Source: Penium margaritaceum (Eukaryota > Streptophyta > Zygnematophyceae > Desmidiales > Peniaceae). Taken from it: a stretch of 64,000 bases of DNA. The DNA lies in the NCBI GenBank assembly GCA_023375785.1, contig SZWC01000517.1, positions 233,126-297,125 on the forward strand, read 5' to 3'. Below are positions 24,201-37,230 of the stretch, one piece after another. Both the position numbers and the translations under genes were made by a program. Positions within the stretch are counted from its first letter, which is position 1, and every line of letters begins with the position of its first letter. The notes beneath the pieces are model-generated. The model was given only the letters and a program-made list of their open reading frames with translations, was not told the DNA's origin and ran no database searches.

Positions 24201-25900
24201 CGTGTAAGTGCGTGTAAGTATGTGTAACTGCGTGTAATTGCGTGTAACTCTGTGTAAGTGCGTGTAAGTGCTTGTAAGTTCTTGTAAGTGCTTCTTAGTG
24301 GGTGTCATTGCGTGTAAGTGTGTATAAGTGCGTGTAAGTGCGTGTAAGTACATCTTAGTGCGTGTAAGTGTGTGTAAGTGCTTGTAGGTACGTGTAAGTG
24401 TTTGTAAGAGCGTGTAAGTGCGTGTAAGTACGTGTAAGTACGTGTAAGTGTGTGTAAGTGGGTATATGTGCGTGTAAGTACATGTAACTGCATGTAAGTG
24501 CGTGTAAGTGTGTGTAAGTATGTGTAAGTATGTGTAAGTATGTGTAAGTGCGTGTAAGTGTATGTAAGTACGTGTAAGCGCGTATAAGTACCTGTAAGTG
24601 TGTGTAAGTGCGTGTAAGTGCGTATAAGTGCGTATGAGTGCATGAAAGTGTGTGTAAGTGCATTTAAGTGCGTGCAAGTACGTGTAAGTACGTGAAAGTG
24701 GGTATACATACGTGCAAGTATGTGTAAGTGCGTGTAAGTCAATGTAAGTACGTGTAAGTAAGTGTAAGTACTTGTAAGTGCGTGTAAGTGTGTGTAAGTT
24801 TGTGTAAGTGCCTTTAAGTGCGTGTAAGTGCATGTAAGTGTGTGTTAGTTCGTGTAAGTGCTTGTAAGTGCGTGTAAGTACGTGTAAGTGCGTGCACGTA
24901 TGTGTAAATGCATGTAAGTGCGTGTAACTGTGTGTAAGTGCATGTACATGCGTGCAAGTGTGCGTAACTGCATGTAAGTGCGTGTAAGTGTATGTAAGAG
25001 CGTGTAAGTGCGTGTAAGTGTGTGTAAGTGTGTGTAACTGCGTGTGAGTGTGTTTAAGTATGTGTAAGTGCGTGTAAATCCGTGTAAGTATGGGTAAGTA
25101 TGTGTAAGTGTGTGTAAGTGCGTGTAAGTGCATGTAAGTGTTTGTAAGTGCGTGTAAGTACGTGTAAGTGCGTATAAGAGCGTGCAAGTTTGTGTAAGTG
25201 CGTGTAAGTAAGTATCAGTGCAATTAATTATGTATAAGTGCATGTAAGTGCGTGTAAAGCAGTCTAAGTGCGTATAAGTGCGTGTAAGTGTGTGCAAGTG
25301 CGTGTATGTACTTGTAAGTATGTGTAAGTATGTATACGTATGTGTAAGTTTGTGTAAGTGCATGTAAGTGTGCGTAACTGCGTGTAACTGAATGTAACTA
25401 CGTGTAAGTACATGTAAGTGTGTGTAAGTGCGTATAAGTGCATGTAAGTACATGTAACTACATGTAAGTGCATGTAAGTGTGTGTAAGTACGTATAAGTG
25501 TGTGTAAGTAGGTGTAAGTGCATGTAAGTGCGTGTAGATATGTGTAAGTGCGTGTAATTATGTGAAAGTGTGTGTACGTGTGTGTAAGTGCGTATACGTG
25601 CGTATAAGTGCATGTAAGTATGTGTAAGTGCATGTAAGTGTGTGTAAATACATGTAAGTACGCAAAAGTGGGTATACGTACGTGTAAGCATGTGTAAGTG
25701 CGTGTAAGTGTGTGTAAGTATGTGTGAGTACGATTAAGTGCGTGTAAATGCGTGTAACTGCGTGTAACTGCGTGTAAGTGCATGTAAGTACATGTAACTG
25801 CTTGCAAGTGTGTGTAAGTGTGTGTAAGTGTGTGTAAATGTGTGTAAGTATGTGTAAGTATGTGTAAATGCATGTAAGTGTGTGTAAGTGCATGTAAATG
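21300..25900 (+). repeat. Irregular ~1-2.7 kb higher-order repeats
   Basis: The marker AGTAGGTGAAAGTGGGTATA or close variants starts at 21651, 22711, 22989, 24687 and 25657. The separate marker GGAACACT..GTAAGTAGG, with its matching upstream TCTAAGCG..TGTAAATGCC, lies at 21318 and 23994 (2,676 bp apart). Spacing is irregular, so the original HOR has been broken by later insertions, deletions and duplications. Confidence 0.7.
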
Positions 25901-26240
25901 TTTGTAACTGCGTGTAAGTATGTGTCAGTGCATGTAAGTGTGTGCAAGTTCGTGTAAGTGCGTGTAAGTACGTCTAAGTACAATTAACTACGTGTAAGTG
26001 CGTGTAAGTACGTGTAAGTGCATGTAAGTGCGTAGAAGTGCGTGTAAGTGTGTACAAGTGTGTGTAAGTACGTGTAAGTGCGTGTAAGTACGTGTAAGTG
26101 AGTACAAGTGCATGTAAGTACATGTAAGTACGTGTAAGTGCGTGTATGTGCGTGTAAGTGTATGTAGGTACGTGTAAGTCCGTGTAAGTGTGTGTAAGTA
26201 CGTGTAAGTGTGTGTAAGTGTGTGTAAGTGCGTGTAAGTG

Positions 26241-26284
26241 CGTGTAAGTGCATGTAGGTGCGTGTACTTACATGCACTTACACG
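26241..26284. repeat. Inverted-repeat junction: orientation flip G-rich to C-rich
   Basis: 16-bp arms CGTGTAAGTGCATGTA (26241-26256) and their complement (26269-26284) flank a 12-nt spacer, GGTGCGTGTACT. Variant order is not mirrored beyond the arms. Confidence 0.88.
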
Positions 26285-28761
26285 GATTTGCATACACTTA
26301 CACACACTTACACGCACATACACACACTTACACGCAGTTCCACGCACTTATACACAGGTGATTGCACTTCCACGCAATTACACGCAGTCACACAAACTTA
26401 CACGCACTTACACGCAATTACACGTACTTACACGCATTTACAAACACTTACACGTACTTATACGCACTTAAACGTACTTGCACACACTTACACGCACATA
26501 CACACACTTACACGCACTTACACGTACTTGCACGCACTTACACGCAGTTAATTACACTTACACGTACTTACACGTACTTACACGAACTTACACGTACTTA
26601 CACGTACTTACAAGTACTTACACGCACTTACAGGCACTTACACACACACGCACTTACACACACTTACACGCAATTACACGCACTTACACATGCTTACACG
26701 CACTTGCACACACTTACACACACTTACACGCACTTATCCACACTTACACGCACTTATCCACACTTACACGCACTTACACACACTTACATGTACTTACACG
26801 CACTTACACGCACTTACACGCACTTACGCACGCTTATACACACTTACACGCACTTACACACATGTATCCGCACTTACACGCACTTACATGCAGTTACACA
26901 TACCTACATGTACTTACATGCACTTACATGCACTTACATGCACTTACATGCAGTTACACGCACTTACACGCACTTACATGCACTTACACGCACTTACACA
27001 AACTCTAACGCACCTATACCCACTTCCACACACATACACGCACTTACACACACATACACGCACATACACACAGTTACACTCACTTACACGTTCTTACACG
27101 CACTTATATGCACTTACACACATTCACATGCACTTACACACACTTACATGCAATTACACATGCTTACACGCACCTACACGCACTTACACGCACTTACACA
27201 CACTTACACATACTTACATGCACTTGGAAGGACTTACACACACCTATACGCACTTAGACACACTTACACACACTTACACCCACTTACACGCACTTACACG
27301 CACTTACATGCACTCATACGTACTTACATACACTTACACGCACTTCTATGCACTTACACGCACTTACAGGCACTTACAAGCACTTACACACACTTACACG
27401 CATTTGCACGCACTTACACGCACTTACATGCACTTGCACGTAATTACATGCACCTATAAGCACTTACAAGAACTTACATGCACTTACATGCACTTACACA
27501 CACTTACACGCACTTACACGCACTTACACACACTTATACGCACTTACACACACTTATACACACTTACACACACTAGCACATACTTACACGCACTTACACG
27601 TACTTGCACACACTTACACGCACTTACACACACTTACATGCACTTACAAGCACTTACACGAAGTTCATTGCACTTACACGTACTTACACACACTTACACG
27701 AGCTTACACGCACTTACACATACTTACACGTACTTACACGCACTTGCAAACACTTGCTTGCAATTACAGACACTCACACGCACTTTCACGCATGTACACG
27801 CATGTTCACACACTTGCACGTACTTACACATACTAACACACACTTACACGTACTTACACACACTTACACACAGTTGGAAACACTTACAAGCACTTACACG
27901 TACTTACACACACTTACATACACTTACACGTACGTACACATACTCAAACGCACTTATACGCACTTACACGCACTTACACACACTTACACGCACTTATATG
28001 CACTTACACATACTTAAACGCACTTACACACACTTACATGTCCTTACATGCACTTACACGCAATTACACGCACTTACCCGTACTTACACGCACTTACACA
28101 CAGTTACACACACTTACACATACTTACACGCACTTACACACACTTACACACACTTCCATGCACTTACACGTACTTACATGCACGTACACACAGTCATACG
28201 CACTTACACACACTTACACACACTTACACGCACTTACACGCACTTACATGCACTTACACGCACTTACGAGTACTTACACACACTTACACGTACTTACATA
28301 CACTTACATGCACTTACACACACTTACACACACGTACACGCACTTACACACACTTACACACAATTACACACACCTACACATGCTTACACGCACTTACATG
28401 CACTTACACGCATTTACACGCACTTATATACACTAACACGCACTTACACGCACTTACACGCACGTACACGTACTAACACGCACTAACAGGCACTTACACG
28501 CACTTATACACACTAATACATACTTACGCGCACTTACATGGACTTAAACACACCTACACGCGTTTACACGTACTTACATGCACGTACACGCACTTATACG
28601 AACTTATACGCACTTACGCGCACTTACACGGACTTACACGCACCTACACGCACCTACACGTACTTACACACACTTACATGCACTTACACGCACTTACACA
28701 CACTTACACGTACTTATACGCACTTACACGCACTGACACACACTTACACGCACTTACACGC
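26263..28761 (-). repeat. Decamer array block 3a (C-rich strand on plus)
   Basis: About 250 units of CACTTACACG, in constant register from about 26665 to the retroelement junction. Open frames here, including a 598-codon one that enters the first codons of the retroelement side, are repeat artefacts. Confidence 0.96.
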
Positions 28762-29456
28762 GTGTGACATGCTCCTGTCTGGCGGTGGTGGGTCTCAACC
28801 CTTGTGCACCGAAGCATGCCCTGCGGTGCCCGTGGGGTGGCAAGCGCAAGGCTGTCCACGACGCGATGGTTCGTGAGCTGGCGGCGATTATGCGTGAGAG
28901 CGGCATGGGCGGCGTGCGGGAGGAGCCGGAGGAGATCATTCCTTGGGGCCGACCAGACATCACATGCCTTGACGCGGCCACGGGCCAACTGTTGGCGCTC
29001 GACGTGGTCATCGCCGATCCCCAGCGTCCTTCCCTGGGACGGGCGTCTTGCGTGCGGCCGGGGTTTGCCCTTCAGGAGGCGATCTGGTTGAAGGAGGCGA
29101 AGTACGCCCACTGGCGCAGACAGGCAGTCCGGGACCAGATCTTCCCCGCTATGGAGACCCTGTGCGCCTGCTCCCACGACTTGGGCGAGGTTTTCCGTAG
29201 GGCTACGACAGCTTCGGAGAGGCCCCTCGCCAGGCATGGCGGTTCCAAGGGCACGACGCGGCCACTCCGTGCACTTCTCAGCCAGCGTCTGGCGGTCACC
29301 CTACAGCGGGCCAAGGCCCAGCAGTTCCGGCGGCGTGCATGAGAGTGGACAGCAAACGCTGCTCTCGAGGAGGATGTTGACCGAGCTCAGCGAGCTCTCC
29401 TGCGACGGGAAGAGGGTCCAGCGGAGGCGGACCTTGCTTTTGTCGGCCGCGAGTAG
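28762..29456 (+). pseudogene. C-terminal restriction-like endonuclease fragment of a non-LTR retrotransposon polyprotein
   Basis: The open frame runs from the junction (codon 1 taken at 28764, a GTG that is internal, not a true start) for 192 codons to a TGA at 29340-29342. It then continues in the same frame for 37 clearly coding-like, charged codons to TAG at 29454-29456. Visible features are a Cys/His cluster (C14, H18, C22, H32; the C-P-x-G-G-K-R-x4-H context), RPD at residues 63-65 followed by 14 residues and D80 (the PD-X12-14-D motif of R2-type endonucleases), then K110 and KY at 113-114. In such elements this domain nicks target DNA to prime reverse transcription. The reverse transcriptase and N-terminus are absent. 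The TGA is best read as a nonsense mutation of a dead copy, although recoding cannot be excluded. Opposite-strand open frames are shadows. Confidence 0.78.
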
Positions 29457-29588
29457 TTGCATTGTATAGGGTTGTGTGTTGTTCAGCAAGCTGTCCGCTA
29501 TCTCCCTTTGTTCGTACAAACCTGCCTGGAACCAGAGTATGGTCCACGCTGGTACCTTATACCTTTCTTTCCGTTCATGAATGAGATG
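29457..29588 (+). other. 3' untranslated region and tail of the retrotransposon
   Basis: About 132 bp of non-repeat sequence between the TAG and the return of the decamer array. It ends in an ATG/ATGA-rich tail (ATGAATGAGATG) rather than poly-A. Short simple-repeat tails are known for several non-LTR families. The exact boundary is uncertain by a base or two. Confidence 0.65.
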
Positions 29589-32500
29589 TTACACGCACTT
29601 ACACGCACTTACATGCACTTATACGCACTGACACACACTTACACGTACTCCCACGTACTTACACGCACTTACACGCACTTACACGCACGTACACGCACTT
29701 GCACACACATACACGTACTTTTACACACTTACTCGTACTTACACGTACTTACACGTTCTTATACGCACTGAATTGCACTCACACGCACTTACACCCACTT
29801 ACACGAACTTACATGCACTTACACGTACTTACACGTACTTGCATGCACTTACAAATACTTACATGCACTTACAAGTACTTACACGTACTTACACGCACTT
29901 ACACACACTTACACACATTTACACGCACTTAAATGGACTTACACACACTTATACACACTTACACGCAATTACACGCACTTACACACAGTTAAACACACTT
30001 GCACGCACTTACACGTACTTATACGCACTTACAAGCACTTACACGTACCTACACGCACTTACACGCACTTACACGTACTTACACACAGTTACGTAAACTA
30101 ACACACACTTACATGCACTTACACATACTTACACGCACTTACACGCACTTACACGCACTTACACGCACTTATACATACTTACACGCACTTCCACACAATT
30201 ACACGCACTTACATGAACGTACACGTACCTATACACACTTACACGCACTTATACCCACTTACACGTACGTACACGCACTTACACGCACTTACATGCACTC
30301 ACACGCACTTACACGCACTTACACGTAATTACCTGCACTTAAACTCACTTACACACACTTATACGCACTTACACGTACTTACACGCACTTACATGCACTT
30401 ACACGCACTTACACGTACTCACATGCACTTACATGTACTTATACGCACCTACACACACTTACATGCACTTACACGTACTTACACGCACTTACACGCAAGT
30501 ACTCGTACTTACACGCACTTACCAATACTTACACGTACTTACACGTACTTACATGCACTTATATGCACTTATACGCACTTACACATAGTTAAACGCAGTT
30601 ACACACAGTTACACGTACTTACATGAACTTACACACACTTCCATAGACTTACACGCACTTATCCATACTTACATGCACTTATACACACTTACACGCACAT
30701 ACACGTATTAACACACACTTACACGCAATTACACGCACTTACACGCAGGTACACACACTTACACATACATATACGTACTTCTGTGTACTTACACGCACTT
30801 CTACTCACTTGCACGCACTTGTACGCACTTACACATACTTACACGCACTTACACATACTTACACGCACTTACACGCACTAACACGTAGTGATACACACTT
30901 GCACACACTTACAAGAACTTACATGCACTTATACCCACTTACATGAAGTTACACGCACTTACACATACTTATACGCACTTACACGAGCTTACATGCACTT
31001 ACACGTACTTACACGCACTTACATGCACTTACACGCACTTACACGCAGACTTACGCATCTATACGCACTTACACACACTTATACGCACTTACGCACTTAC
31101 ACGCACTTACACACACTTACACGTACTTACACGCACTTACACACACTTACACGCACTTACACACACTTACACTCACATACACGCACTTACATGCACTTAC
31201 ATGCACTTACATCGACTTACACCCACTTACACATGCTTACACATACTTACACGCACTTACACGTACTTACACGCACTTATACGCACTTACATGCACCTAC
31301 ACATACTTGCACACACTTACACGCACTTACACGTATTTACACACACTTAAACGCACTTACACGCACTTACAAGCAGTTAATTGCACTTACACGCACTAAC
31401 ATGCATTTACACGAACTAACACGCAGTTACACTTAATCACACATACTTTCACGCACTAACAAATACTTACACGTACTTACATACACTTACAGACACTTAC
31501 CCATACTTACACGCACTTTCACGCACTTGGATGTACTTACACGTACTTACATGCACTTACACGCACTTACACGCACTTACACACACTTACACGCACTTAC
31601 ATGCACTTACACACACTTACATGCACTTACACGCACATACACGTACTCACACGCACTTACACGCACTTGCACAAACTTACACGCACTTACATGCTCTTAC
31701 ACATACTTACACACACTTACATGCACTTACACGCAGTTAATTGCACTTACAGACACTTACACTTACTTACGTGAACCACGCCCTTACACACACTTACATG
31801 TACTTACACACACTTACAAATACTTACATGCACTTACACGTACTTACACTCACTTACATGCACTTACACGCACTTACATGCACTTACACACACTAACACG
31901 CACTTACACACACTTACACATACTTACACACATTTACACGCAGTAACACGCACTTACACGCAGCTACACATACTTACACGCACTTACACATACTTACAAG
32001 CACTTACACGCACTTACACGCACTTCCACGCACTTACACTGACTTACACGCAGTTACACGCACTTATACATACTTACACGCACTTACACGTACTTACATG
32101 CACTGACATGCACTTCCACGCACTTACACGTACTTACATGCACTTATACGCAGTTACATGCACTTACACGTACTTATACATACCTACACGTACTTACATG
32201 CACTTATATGCAGTAACACGCAGTTACACCCACTAACACGTACTTACACGCACTTACACATACTTATACGCACTTACACATACTTACATGCACTTATACG
32301 CACTTCCAAGCACTTACACGCACTAACACGCACTTACGCGTACTTACACGCAGTTACACACACCTAAAGGTCATTATACGCACTTACAGGCACTTACACA
32401 CACTTACAAGCACTTATACGCACGTATACGTACTTTCACGTACTTACATGCACTTAATCGCACTTACACGCACTTAGACACACTAACACGCACCTATACG

Positions 32501-35500
32501 TACTTACACACACTTCCACATACTTACACGCACTTACACATACTTATACGCACTTACACGCACTTACAAGCACTTGCACGTACTTACACGCACTTATACG
32601 CACTTGCATGCACTTATATGCACTTACACGCAATTACACACACTTACAAGCACTTACAAGAACTTACACACACTTACATGCACTTACACACACTTACACC
32701 CACTTACACGTACTTACTCAGACTTACACGTACTTACAAATACTTGCACACACTTACACGCACTTGCACGCACGTATATGCACTTATACACAATTACTCG
32801 CATGTACAAGCACTTACAAGAACTTACACACACTTACACACACTTATACATACTTACGCGCACTAACATGCACTTACATGCACTTACATGCACTTACACA
32901 CACTTACACGCACTTACACACACTTATACACATCTACACACACTAACACGCACTTGCACATACTTACACGCACGTACATGCACTTACACGCACTTACACA
33001 GTTACACGCACTTACACGCACTTACACGCACTTACACATACTTACACACACTTACACACACTTACACACACGTACACGCACTTACATGCACTTACACGTA
33101 GTTCCATGCACTTACACGCACTTACACGCACTTACACACAGTTACACACAGTTGCACACACTTACACCCACTTATATGCACTTTCATGTACTTATACACA
33201 CTTACTCATACTTACATGCACTTACATGCACTTACAAGCACTTACACACACTAACACGCACGTTTACGCACTTACACGCAGTTACACACACTCACACATA
33301 CTTACACGCGCTTACACCCACTTACACGCACTTACACGCAATTATATGCATGTATATGTACTTACACGCACTTACATGCACTTACTCGCACTTACACGTA
33401 CTCACACGTACTAATACGCACTTATATGCAGTTACACGCACATACACACACCTACACGTACTTACACGCACTTACACGCACTTTAATGCATTTACAAGAA
33501 CTTACACACACTTACACGCACTTACACTCACTTACGCACACTTACACATACTTACACGTACTTACACACACTTATACACACTTACATGCACGTATACACA
33601 CTTACACGCACTTGCAGGCACTTGCACGTACTTACACGCACTTATATGCACTTACACAGAATTACACGCACTTAGAAGGACTTACAAGAACTTACACGCA
33701 CATACACACACTTACACACACTTACGCGCACTTATACGCACTTACACGCACTTACACATACTTAGATGCAGTTAATTGCACTTACATGCACTTTCACAAA
33801 CCAACACGTACTTACACGCTCTTACAAATACTTACACAAAATGACACGCACTTACACGCAATTACATATACTTACAGGCACTTACACGTACTCAGACACA
33901 ATTACACGTACTTACACGCACTTACACACACTTACACGTACTTGTACACACTTACTCACACTTACACACACTTATACGCAGTTACACACACTTACACGCA
34001 CTTACATGCACTTATACACACACTTATACGCAGTTACACAAACTTACATGCACTTACATGCACTTACATGCACTTTCATGCAATTACATGTACATACACG
34101 CACTTACGTGTACTTACACGGACTTACACACACTTACATGCACTTGCACGCACTTACACGTACTTACACAATGTTCCACGCACTTACATGCACTTATACG
34201 CACTTACACACACTTACACGCACTTCCACGCACTTGTACACACTTACACATACTTACACGTACTTACACACACTTACACGCACTTACACGTACTTACATG
34301 CACTTAACCAGACTTACACGCAATTACATGCACTTACACGCACTTACGCACACTTACACGTACTTACACACACTTACACACACTTACACGCACTTACAAG
34401 CACTTACATGTACTTACACCCACTTACACGCGGTTATATGCCCTTACACATACTTACACGCACTTAATCGCACTTACACGCACTTACACGCACTAACATG
34501 CACTTACTCCCATTTACACGCACTTACATGCACTTACACCCACTTACACGTACTTACACGCACTTACACGCACTTACATGCACCGACACACACAAAAACA
34601 CACTTACATGCACTTACAGGTACTTACACATACTTACACGCACTTACACGTACTTGCATACACTTACATGCACTTACACACTCTTACACACACTTATCCC
34701 CACTTATAGACACTTACATGCACTTACACACACTTACACGTACTTACATGCACTTACACGCACTTACACACACTTACACACTCTTACACGCAATTACACA
34801 TACTTACACGTACTTACACACACTTACACGTACTTGCACACACTTACACACACTTACACACACTTACATGCACTTATACACACTTACCTGCACTTACACG
34901 TAGTTAACTACACTTACACACATACACGAACTTACACGAACGTACACGCACTTACACGCACTTACACGTACTTATATGCACTTACATGCACTTACACGTA
35001 CTTACACGCACTTACATGCACTTACACGCACTTACATGCACTTACATGCACTTACACGCACTTTCACCCACTTACATGCACTTACACACACTTACGCATA
35101 GTTACACGCACTTACACGTGGTTACAGGCACTTACATGCACTTACATGCTCTTACACGCACGTACAAGCACTTACACGCACTTTCACGCCCTTACACACA
35201 CTTACACGCACTTACACGCACTTACACGTACTTACACACACTTACATGCAGTTACACGCACATACACGTACTTACAGGTACTTACTCACACTTACACGCA
35301 CTTACACGTCCTTACACACACTTAAACACACTTACAGGTACTTACACGCCCTTACATGTACTTACACGCACTTACACGCACTTACACACAATTACACGCA
35401 CTCATACGCACTTACACGCACTTACATGCACTTACACGTACTTAACCTTACGTACACGTACTTACATGCACGAACACACACTTGTACGCACTTACATGCA

Positions 35501-36620
35501 CTTACACACACTTACACATACTTACACACAATTACACGCACTTACAAGAACTTGCACGCACTTACACACACTTACACACACTTACACGCACTCATGCGCA
35601 ATTACACATAATTATACACACTTACAAGCACTTACAGGAACTGACACGCACTTACACGTACTTACACGCGTCAATGTGCACTTATACATACTTATACACA
35701 CTTACATGCACTCACACACACTTACACGCACTTATACACACTTACACACAGTTACAAGTACTTGCACACACTTACACGCACGTACACGCACTTACACGCA
35801 CTTACACGCACTTACACGCACTTCCATACACTTACACGTACTTACACAGACTTACACACACTTACACCCACTTACACATACTTGCACACACTTCCACACA
35901 CATACACATACTTACACGCACTTACGCGCACTTACATGCAGTTAATTGCACTTACACGCACTTCAATACACTTACACAAGCTTACACGCACTTACACGCA
36001 CTTACATGTATTTACACGCACTTACAAACACTTACATGCAATTACACGTACTTACACACACCTACATGTACTTACACGCACTTACACGCACTTAAACACA
36101 ATTACACGCACTTACTCACACTTACACACACTTACACGCACTTACACGCACTTACCTCCACTTGCACATACTTACACGCAGTTACACACACTTACACCTG
36201 CTTACATACACTAACATGTACTTACACACACACTTACATGCACTTACACATACTTAAATGCACTTTCACATACTTACACGTACATATACGCACTTACGTG
36301 TACTAACACGCACTTACACACACTTACACGCACTTACACACGCTTACGTGCACTTACATGTACTTACACACACACTTATACGCACTTCCACGCACTTACA
36401 CGCATTTGCACGCACTTGTACGCACTTACACATACTTACACGTACTTACACACACTTACATGCACTTACACATACGTACATGCACTTACACGCACTTACA
36501 CGCACTTACACGCACTAACATGCACTTATACACACTTACACACACTTACACGCACTTACACGCACTTACACGCACTTAGACGCACTTACACGCACTTACA
36601 CGCACTTACACACACTTACT
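29589..36620 (-). repeat. Decamer array block 3b (C-rich strand on plus), 7.0 kb
   Basis: About 700 units continuing the orientation of block 3a across the retroelement. It contains the landmark GCAGTTAATTGCAC at 31373, 31733, 33768 and 35938, and the reverse-complement landmark CTTACACAATGTTCC at 34163. No other feature is seen. Confidence 0.96.
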
Positions 36621-36627
36621 GTAAGTG
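36613..36627. repeat. Palindromic junction: orientation flip C-rich to G-rich
   Basis: CACTTAC-T-GTAAGTG is a perfect 7-bp inverted repeat around a single T at 36620. Outside it the two sides are complementary only to the degree expected for diverged decamers. The abrupt flip could be a real inversion breakpoint or an assembly join. Confidence 0.85.
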
Positions 36628-37230
36628 CGTGTAAGTGTGTGCAAGTGTGTGTAAGTGGGCGTAAGTGCGTGTAAGTGCATGTAAGTGTGTGTAAGTTCTT
36701 GTAAGTGCTTGTAAGAGTGTGTAATTTTGTGTAAGTGTGTTTAAGTGTGTGTAAGTGCGTGTGAGTGCGTGTGAGTGCTTGTACGTGCGAGTTAGTGCAT
36801 GTAAGTGTGTGTAAGTGCGTGTAAGTGTGTGTAAGTACGTGTGACTGCATGTATGTGCGTGTAAGTGCGTGTAAGTGTGTGTAAGTACGTGTAAGTGCGT
36901 GTAAGTGCGTGTAGGTACGTGTAAGTCCGTGTAAGTACGCGTAAGTGCGTGTAAGTGCGTGTAAGCACGTGTCAGTGTGTGTAAGTGTATGTAAGTGCAT
37001 GAAAGTGCATGTAAGTGTGTGTAAGTGTGTGTAAGTGCGTGCAAGTGTGTGTAAATGCGTGTAAATGTCTGTAAGTGCATGTAAGTGCGTGTAAGCATGT
37101 ATAAGTGTGTGTAACTGCGTGTAACTGTGTGTAAGTGCATGTAAGTGCGCGTAAGTGTGTGTAAGTGCGCGTAAGTGTGTGTAAGTTTAAATAAGTTCGT
37201 GTAAGTACCTGTAAGTGCGTATAAGTGTAT

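Larger units (their letters stand above)
11526..26262 (+). repeat. Decamer array block 2 (GTGCGTGTAA on plus), 14.7 kb
   Basis: About 1,470 units. The register is strikingly stable: from about 17781 to 22950, roughly 517 units pass with no net phase slip. Slips elsewhere are rare (for example near 12065 and 12470). The commonest variants are transitions (GTGTGT, GTGCAT, GTACGT, GTATAA). Minus-strand open frames of up to 697 codons are by-products of the stop-free C-rich strand. Confidence 0.97.
28762..29588 (+). mobile_element. 5'-truncated non-LTR retrotransposon 3' end inside the decamer array
   Basis: This is an 827-bp GC-rich island, sharply different in composition from the flanking decamers. 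It contains the C-terminal coding end of a restriction-like-endonuclease type non-LTR element, then about 130 bp of 3' untranslated sequence ending in ATGAATGAGATG, flush against TTACACGCAC. The 5' side starts mid-ORF immediately after CACTTACACGC. Truncation at 5' with an intact 3' end is the usual product of target-primed reverse transcription. The flanks resume the same decamer strand, with about 2 nt apparently missing from the register, so no clear target-site duplication is seen. Alternatively it could be a fragment moved by recombination. Confidence 0.8.

Noticed and set aside
28704-29314. Minus-strand open frames opposite the retroelement (177, 85 and 80 codons)
   Set aside because: They are antisense shadows of a GC-rich coding sequence. 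The recognisable endonuclease motifs are on the plus strand.
29236-29469. 77-codon plus-strand open frame overlapping the end of the retroelement ORF
   Set aside because: It is in another frame. The frame continuing past the TGA to 29456 has the more convincing coding composition.
36613-36627. Recent palindromic fold-back duplication at the third orientation flip
   Set aside because: Only 7 bp are perfectly mirrored and the order of variant decamers differs on the two sides, so a recent mirror duplication is not supported.
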